This document shows, piece after piece, positions 6,797-11,068 of a stretch of 11,068 nt of DNA. Source of the DNA: Oscillospiraceae bacterium (lineage in GTDB: Bacteria; Bacillota; Clostridia; Oscillospirales; Ruminococcaceae); NCBI GenBank assembly GCA_020024155.1, contig JAHHUE010000053.1:1-11068 (forward strand), written 5' to 3'. Below the pieces are notes generated by a model. That model did no database searches, was not told the origin of the DNA, and was given only the letters and a program-made list of their open reading frames with translations. Each line of letters begins with the position of its first letter. Position 1 is the first letter of the stretch. The position numbers and the translations under genes are program-made.

Positions 6797-7117
6797 TTAT
6801 TTATTTTCTTCTTCACTTTTTTCTTGCTTTAAAAATTCTCTTTTATTGCTGTCAAATGTTAAAAAATATACATAGATTTCAACAATTGCTTGGTATAATT
6901 CTTCTGGTATTTCCTGCCCTAAATTTAGTTGTGTAAGAATAGTTGCAAGAGAATCGTCTTCATAAATCGGAACACCATGCTCTTGTGCTGTTTCTACAAT
7001 TTTTTCTGCCATATACCCCATACCAGAAGCAACAACAACCGGAGCAATATCGTTTTCACCATATTGTAAAGCAACGGCTTTAGCAGTGGAATTTTTTATA
7101 CTGTTAGGCTTTAACAT
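6797..7117 (-). CDS. FlhX: stand-alone FlhB C-terminal-domain protein (YlqH-like)
   Basis: This 106-residue protein matches only the cytoplasmic C-terminal domain of the export gate protein FlhB (EscU/YscU/HrpU family), with no membrane part. The family core is clear: AVALQYG (14-20), AP-VVASGMGYMAEKI (25-40 area), AQEHGVPIYED (44-54), and IPEELYQAIVEIYVY (70-84). The autocleavage site N-P-T-H appears as NSTA (9-12), so self-cleavage is not expected, as in known FlhX/YlqH paralogs. A short charged tail ends the protein. FlhX can partly replace the FlhB C-domain after cleavage, so a role in substrate switching is likely but inferred. Its ATG lies inside the end of the FliK-like gene (14-bp overlap) with GGAGG 10 bases upstream, so the two are coupled, like ylqG-ylqH in B. 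subtilis. Confidence 0.9.
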   Translation of the reverse strand: MLKPNSIKNSTAKAVALQYGENDIAPVVVASGMGYMAEKIVETAQEHGVPIYEDDSLATILTQLNLGQEIPEELYQAIVEIYVYFLTFDSNKREFLKQEKSEEENK

Positions 7118-8540
7118 TTACACTGTTCCTCCCCTTAAATATTTTTGGAAATACATCTGTAAGCGCAAGAGGACGCTCCATTTTATATACAGAAACCTGT
7201 AACGGATTAAGCTCATTTCTAATAAGAATTTGCGAAACTGCCTGTTCCATCTGTTGTTTAAATTCAACAACTTTTTCAGGACAAGCAATCTGTATATTAA
7301 CATTTTCTTTTTGGCTTGTAAGAACAATGTCAAATAAACCAAGAGATTGAACATCAACTTTTATCAATATTCTGCGTATATTATCTTCTGAATTTTTTGA
7401 CATTTTGCCATTTTCATTTTCAGCATCTGGGTCAACCCACAGTTCAGAAAACAACATTTTGCCATTCCACTGTAAAGGCAAAACATAGTGATTAAGTGGC
7501 ATATAAACACTTTCATTCATAAGCATTGCAGCCAATATATTTTGAAAACCTTGTTGTATTTGTTGGCTTCCGTCTCCTCTAAGAGCTTTTGAAGCAGCAG
7601 ATGTAAGAGCATTTGCAAACTGTATTGCAGAAGAATCCTGTTTTATTTTAGCTTGCTCTAATAGTTTTAGCATTATTTCTTCATTGAGCATACTCATTTG
7701 ATTTTTTAATCCACTAAAACTTTTCAAGTGATTGAAATTATCAAGCACATTTTCTTCCGAGCCATTTTCATATCTAACAATATCAAGTGCAAGCATTGAT
7801 AATAATTGACGAGGAAGCCCCATATCGTGTGTTTGTTCTACATATCCTGCCATATATGAGAAAATCTTATTTTGCAAAATATCTATTGTTTTTGAACGGT
7901 CCCCTGCCAAAAAACTTTTTTGCAATTCTGCCATCATCTTTTGTAAATTTTCAGCCCATCTTGCTGGTATAGCATCAGACATACGCATTAAATTACTCAT
8001 CATATTTTTTTCAATATGAGTTGATGATATATTGTCGCCATAACTTTTCAAAAATTGAAGAATTGCATTTTTTAATGCTTCGGAATCTGTATTAGCATAA
8101 GCGTTTCTCAATAACGCACACAACGCTCCGCCATATATACTGTTTGATTTTACCTGTGACAATAAAAAGTCTTTAATCTGACTTTCATCCATTTTAAGCA
8201 TTTCAAGAATTCTTGCCATTTCTAAGGCAATTCCTTCTTTCATACCTGATAAAACTTGAATTCCCTCTTTACCTGAAAACAATATAGATAAGTTTTCAAC
8301 AAGTGACGGAGATTGACCTAATCTCTTTAAAAAAGTTTGAAAATTTGAAGTGTATTTTATATCTCCATTTCCTTGAAGGTTATTGCTTTGTTGTTCTGTA
8401 CGATTATCTGCACGGCTAACTTTTGTAAGGTCTGGTACATTTTGAAGTTGTTTATATTGAGAATCTGGGGTTGGAATTCTATTATTGACTGCTTTATCAT
8501 ACCCCGGCACATGATTTGTTACGCCTAGTAAATCCGGCAT
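7104..8540 (-). CDS. FliK-like flagellar hook-length control domain protein (YlqG-like)
   Basis: This 478-residue protein has a divergent N-terminal two-thirds and a conserved C-terminus. Residues 1-65 are polar and probably disordered; 66-340 are largely helical with many L, M, A and Q; 345-468 resembles the FliK/Flg_hook C-terminal domain, with an LPLQWNGKM-LFSELWVDP region (354-371), the ILIKVDVQSLGLFDIVL strand pair (391-407), an amphipathic helix (422-441) and PLALTDVFPKIF (457-468). In FliK this domain touches FlhB to stop hook export. Here it is coupled to FlhX by a 14-bp overlap, which supports a functional pair. Whether it is the main FliK or a paralog cannot be told, as fliK usually lies downstream of fliJ, outside this window. 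The ATG has GGAGG at 8 bases. A 20-bp palindrome lies in the leader. FliK assignment is moderate; the pairing is strong. Confidence 0.75.
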   Translation of the reverse strand: MPDLLGVTNHVPGYDKAVNNRIPTPDSQYKQLQNVPDLTKVSRADNRTEQQSNNLQGNGDIKYTSNFQTFLKRLGQSPSLVENLSILFSGKEGIQVLSGMKEGIALEMARILEMLKMDESQIKDFLLSQVKSNSIYGGALCALLRNAYANTDSEALKNAILQFLKSYGDNISSTHIEKNMMSNLMRMSDAIPARWAENLQKMMAELQKSFLAGDRSKTIDILQNKIFSYMAGYVEQTHDMGLPRQLLSMLALDIVRYENGSEENVLDNFNHLKSFSGLKNQMSMLNEEIMLKLLEQAKIKQDSSAIQFANALTSAASKALRGDGSQQIQQGFQNILAAMLMNESVYMPLNHYVLPLQWNGKMLFSELWVDPDAENENGKMSKNSEDNIRRILIKVDVQSLGLFDIVLTSQKENVNIQIACPEKVVEFKQQMEQAVSQILIRNELNPLQVSVYKMERPLALTDVFPKIFKGRNSVNVKA

Positions 8541-8569
8541 GTTGATACCTCCAAGAGAATTTGTAAAAA

Positions 8570-8589
8570 TTTATAAGTACACTTATAAA
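8570..8589. promoter_or_regulatory. 20-bp perfect palindrome in the FliK-like gene leader
   Basis: TTTATAAGT-AC-ACTTATAAA is a 9-bp perfect inverted repeat with a 2-base centre, ending 30 bases before the FliK-like ATG. The short spacer suits a dimeric repressor's operator better than an RNA hairpin. The same ATAAGTACA 9-mer occurs in the flgB leader at 5966-5974. Confidence 0.45.
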
Positions 8590-8748
8590 ATCAGATATTT
8601 ATGTAAATAAAATTTTAAACACAAAATTATTGTTTATTAATATAATATCGACAATTTATTACAAATAATAATAGCTTAATGAATAAATTATACCTTCAAA
8701 TATAAATTAGTTTCAAATATTTTGTCAAGGTTTACTTTTTAAGTTATT

Positions 8749-8790
8749 TTTTACATAATTTTAAACTTATAAATGTTTTTTTATGTAAAA
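8749..8790. repeat. Inverted repeat TTTTACATAA / TTATGTAAAA
   Basis: Perfect 10-bp arms at 8749-8758 and 8781-8790 are separated by 22 bases. The centres are about three helical turns apart, and the downstream arm ends 26 bases before the cyclase -35 box. The TTATGTAAAA 10-mer also occurs at 6137-6146, upstream of the flgB promoter. A binding-site role is possible but unproven. Confidence 0.35.
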
Positions 8791-8816
8791 TTATTACAAA
8801 AAAAATACAAAACAAA

Positions 8817-8845
8817 TTGACTACAAGTTTTTGTTATGCTATTAT
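8817..8845 (+). promoter_or_regulatory. Sigma-A-type promoter for the diguanylate cyclase
   Basis: TTGACT (8817-8822) and TATTAT (8840-8845) are separated by 17 bases, each with one mismatch to consensus. The -35 box is identical to that of the flgB promoter. Transcription would start near 8852, giving a leader of about 52 bases before the ATG at 8904. Confidence 0.75.
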
Positions 8846-8892
8846 ACAATAAATGTATCCTGTATTATTATATTTTTTTATTGGAAAATATT

Positions 8893-8896
8893 GGAG
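8893..8896 (+). promoter_or_regulatory. Ribosome site that fixes the cyclase start at 8904
   Basis: GGAG lies 7 bases before the ATG at 8904. The earlier in-frame ATG at 8853 coincides with the predicted transcription start and has no ribosome site, so it is unlikely to be used. Confidence 0.75.
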
Positions 8897-8903
8897 AAAA
8901 TTT

Positions 8904-10241
8904 ATGTGCATTGAAAACAAAACAACTCTAAAAAACTATGATGAATTAGAAAAAAATTATGCCCTGTTGATTGAAGCAATCAAATCTTCTGAGGACACAA
9001 TATTCATAAAAAACACTGATTTTGTCTATGTTGCAGCTTCTGACCCATTTGCTTATATATCCGGAAAGCAATCTGCTTATGAAGTTATTGGCAAAACAGA
9101 TTTTGACATATTTAAAGACAGTTCCCTTGCAGAAAATTGCCGCCGTGATGACTTAGCTTTAATTTCCGGCAAATCAACTCTTTCCAATATTATTGGATCA
9201 TCTGTTGATTCAAATGGTAAAACTCATTTCAATACAAGGTCTAAAAAGTTGATATACGATAGTGATGGAAATATTCTAGGTATTATGGGATTTTCTCAAA
9301 ATAACAAACAACTTCGCCTATCAAAAGAACACTTTGCACAAGAAATGCACCAATTTTTAAGACTATCTGATAACGACCACTATATTTCTATAATAGACTT
9401 AAATGATCGGAGTATTGTTGAGAAAAAACTAAATCCAAAATATAATTTATCTTATAATAAATATATAGACCTAGATAACGTTCTTGATAATTTACTTAAA
9501 AGCACAACCATGGAAGATGTTGAAGCCTATATGTTTTATAGTAACTTATCTTTTGACTATATAAGTAATATCTATAAGAGTGGTAAAAACAAAATTGTAT
9601 TTGAATATTCACACAAGCTTCAAGATGGTACTACTCAGTGGTTACAAGATGTAATACATTTGCGTGTAAACCCAGAAAACGGTCATCTTCTTGTAATAAT
9701 AATTCTTCGTGATATAGAGGACCAAAGGAAAAAAGAATTAGAATTACAACACGAGGCAGAAACAGATAGCCTTACAGGATTACTTAACCGTAACTACATA
9801 AACAAAAAATGTGATGAATTTATTAAACAAGAAAATGTTGAAGGTACACACGCATTTTTTATGATAGATGTTGATAATTTTAAGAATGTAAACGACACAT
9901 ATGGACATAATATTGGCGACAAATTTTTAAAGGAACTTGCATCAATATTAAAAAGCAATGTCCGTCATGAGGATATTGTTGGTCGTATGGGTGGAGATGA
10001 ATTTATAATGTTTATGAAAAACACTCCAAACAAAGAAATTACATCTAAAAGAGCTTTAGAAATTATAGAAAAAGTTAGCGCTTTAACTTTTATTCCATCT
10101 AAGGACAAGCCAACAATCAGCATTGGTATCAGCCATTATCCAGAAGACGGTTCTACTATTGAAGAACTTTATGTTAATGCAGATGTGGCATTGTATAAAG
10201 CAAAAAGTAATGGTAAAAACTGTTTTGAATTTTTTAGCTAA
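8904..10241 (+). CDS. PAS-GGDEF diguanylate cyclase
   Basis: It is predicted to make c-di-GMP from two GTP. In the 445-residue cytoplasmic product, with no membrane segment, a PAS domain (about 28-131) is followed by a second PAS-like region (about 153-270), a short helical linker, and a GGDEF domain (about 285-445). The domain opens with DSLTGLLNR (288-296), has the metal- and GTP-binding IDVDNFKNVNDTYGH stretch (321-335), and carries an intact GGDEF (363-367), so it should be active. An RxxD inhibitory site (RHED, 354-357) sits five residues before GGDEF, so product feedback is likely. I chose ATG 8904 for its GGAG ribosome site; the ATG at 8853 would add 17 hydrophobic/basic residues but lies at the transcription start. 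It is divergent from the flagellar FliK-like gene and ends at a two-way terminator. The signal sensed is unknown. Confidence 0.92.
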   Translation: MCIENKTTLKNYDELEKNYALLIEAIKSSEDTIFIKNTDFVYVAASDPFAYISGKQSAYEVIGKTDFDIFKDSSLAENCRRDDLALISGKSTLSNIIGSSVDSNGKTHFNTRSKKLIYDSDGNILGIMGFSQNNKQLRLSKEHFAQEMHQFLRLSDNDHYISIIDLNDRSIVEKKLNPKYNLSYNKYIDLDNVLDNLLKSTTMEDVEAYMFYSNLSFDYISNIYKSGKNKIVFEYSHKLQDGTTQWLQDVIHLRVNPENGHLLVIIILRDIEDQRKKELELQHEAETDSLTGLLNRNYINKKCDEFIKQENVEGTHAFFMIDVDNFKNVNDTYGHNIGDKFLKELASILKSNVRHEDIVGRMGGDEFIMFMKNTPNKEITSKRALEIIEKVSALTFIPSKDKPTISIGISHYPEDGSTIEELYVNADVALYKAKSNGKNCFEFFS

Positions 10242-10310
10242 TTTTTGATTTTATTTAAAATTAAATTTTTATCTATACACATAACTTTTTCAAATATATT
10301 TATAAATTAA

Positions 10311-10353
10311 AAAATCTCAGACAATAGTTTTAATTACTACGGTCTGAGATTTT
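10311..10353. terminator. Bidirectional rho-independent terminator
   Basis: AAAATCTCAGAC (10311-10322) and GTCTGAGATTTT (10342-10353) form a perfect 12-bp stem with a 19-base loop. T-runs follow the GC core on both strands (TTTTATTTG on plus, TTTTTTAATTT on minus). It lies between the convergent cyclase and ComFB-domain genes and should end both transcripts. Confidence 0.9.
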
Positions 10354-10379
10354 ATTTGCGTATAAAAATCTGAAAATAT

Positions 10380-11068
10380 TTATTTTTGATGTATAGGATT
10401 TTCTTTTACTTTATCACATGCACACAAAAGCTGTGCTATAATTTCGCCGCTGTAACGATTTTTATACATATCAGAGCGTATTGTCATTTCAGATGGTTTC
10501 ATTACAACATATTTTGCAGACAACTTATTTAAAGCCAATGCAATAACATCATTTCTACAATTTTTACATGTGCAAACACCTGTCAATTTCATATACTTAT
10601 CAACTTTTTCTTCAACCAAAAGTTGCATCATATTTATCAATACAGATTCATCTGATGGTTTTTCTTTTTGAATTTCTATTTTAGAAGTATTTTCCAATTC
10701 TTTTGTCTGTTCTTTTACAAGACTATCTGCACTTGTTTCTTGTGCTTTTTGTTCTGTGCTATCAGTATTTTCTTTATTTACCACTTCTATAACTGGCATA
10801 TTTTGAGTAGCCTTTTCTTCTGAATTAACAACTTCTTCTTTTACTGTTTCCACAACTGTATTATTTTCAATTATTTTTTCAGATTCTTCTCTTGGTGCTT
10901 CAATTTCAGCAATATTTGTAATTGTTGGTTCTGTTTCCTTTTCTTCATCATTTAAAGCATCACTAAGTGCATCTCGTATATTTAAAGAAATCTCTGTATC
11001 TGCATTTAATGAAGTTATAACATGTGGTTTTTGTTGTGTGCTTTGAACATTACTTGTTTGTGTTTGTG
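10380..11068 (-). CDS. ComFB-domain protein with long acidic N-terminal arm (5' end outside window)
   Basis: The frame stays open to the window edge, so the start is missing; at least 228 codons are present. The C-terminal ~88 residues match the ComFB family: a leading helix (about 141-160 of the visible part), the C-x-C-x-x-C motif (C165, C167, C170) followed by DVIALALNKLSAKYVV, and an ending helix with C-x-C and NP-H near the C-terminus. ComFB was named in B. subtilis competence; cyanobacterial members have been shown to bind cyclic di-nucleotides. The visible first 140 residues are rich in E, K, T, S and N, and are probably disordered, unlike the ~100-residue B. subtilis protein. A GTG at 10853 lies within the open frame, has no ribosome site and is probably not the start. 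The neighbouring GGDEF and PilZ genes fit a nucleotide-signalling role, but this is inferred. Confidence 0.8.
   Translation of the reverse strand, partial: QTQTSNVQSTQQKPHVITSLNADTEISLNIRDALSDALNDEEKETEPTITNIAEIEAPREESEKIIENNTVVETVKEEVVNSEEKATQNMPVIEVVNKENTDSTEQKAQETSADSLVKEQTKELENTSKIEIQKEKPSDESVLINMMQLLVEEKVDKYMKLTGVCTCKNCRNDVIALALNKLSAKYVVMKPSEMTIRSDMYKNRYSGEIIAQLLCACDKVKENPIHQK

Larger units (their letters stand above)
8541..8903. other. Divergent intergenic region between FliK-like gene and diguanylate cyclase
   Basis: This very AT-rich 363-bp region separates two divergent genes. It holds a 20-bp palindrome near the FliK-like gene (8570-8589), a perfect 10-bp inverted repeat TTTTACATAA (8749-8758) / TTATGTAAAA (8781-8790), and the plus-strand promoter of the cyclase (8817-8845). 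No clear minus-strand promoter could be chosen; a GTCGATAT at 8652-8645 looks like a sigma-D -10 box but lacks a matching TAAA. No small gene was seen. Confidence 0.55.

Noticed and set aside
8645..8652. GTCGATAT on the minus strand as a sigma-D (flagellar sigma) -10 box
   Set aside because: It matches 7 of 8 bases of GCCGATAT, but no TAAA lies about 15 bases upstream. A half-site is not enough in AT-rich DNA.
8853..8855. ATG as start of the diguanylate cyclase
   Set aside because: It coincides with the predicted transcription start and has no ribosome site; the ATG at 8904 does.
10851..10853. GTG as start of the ComFB-domain gene
   Set aside because: The frame continues open for 71 more codons to the window edge with the same acidic composition, and no ribosome site precedes the GTG.
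1..11068. Mobile elements, CRISPR arrays, tRNA or rRNA genes
   Set aside because: No transposase, terminal inverted repeats with target duplications, regularly spaced repeats, or tRNA-like folds were seen on either strand.

Overview
The window looks like a chromosomal flagellar locus from a motile, AT-rich, low-GC Gram-positive bacterium of the Clostridia, most likely a Lachnospiraceae-type anaerobe. The signs are strong AGGAGG ribosome sites, the Firmicutes order flgB-flgC-fliE-(...)-fliF-fliG, a FlhB-like FlhX protein, and a PAS plus SARP-type winged-helix regulator of a kind common in that family. The taxonomic call is an inference from style; no rRNA or marker gene is present.

All flagellar genes are on the minus strand, so they read from right to left. 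From the right edge they are: a 5'-truncated ComFB-domain gene (10380-11068); a plus-strand GGDEF diguanylate cyclase (8904-10241) that converges on it across a bidirectional terminator; then, leftwards, a FliK-like gene (7104-8540) overlapping flhX (6797-7117), a PilZ-domain gene (6159-6758), and the rod/basal-body genes flgB (GTG start), flgC and fliE. Next come an unexpected PAS/winged-helix regulator (2995-4638) with its own terminator, a 341-bp AT-rich gap, and fliF and fliG. fliG ends four bases from the left edge.

Functionally, FlgB and FlgC (proximal rod), FliE (rod to MS-ring junction), FliF (MS ring) and FliG (rotor) build the core of the motor. The FliK-like protein and FlhX resemble the parts that control type III export substrate switching. 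The GGDEF enzyme would make c-di-GMP, the PilZ protein has both c-di-GMP-binding motifs, and ComFB-family proteins have recently been described as cyclic-di-nucleotide receptors. The window may therefore hold a local c-di-GMP motility circuit: one synthase and two candidate receptors beside the motor genes.

The most unusual points are (1) a sensor/transcription-factor gene plus terminator that splits the normally continuous flgB-flgC-fliE-fliF-fliG block; (2) an abrupt change in codon use, with fliF and the first part of fliG using ATA for 51 of 56 isoleucines while flgB-flgC-fliE use it for 7 of 25, and the switch falling inside fliG; and (3) a ComFB domain on a long acidic, disordered N-terminal arm. 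No tRNA, rRNA, insertion sequence or CRISPR array was seen.
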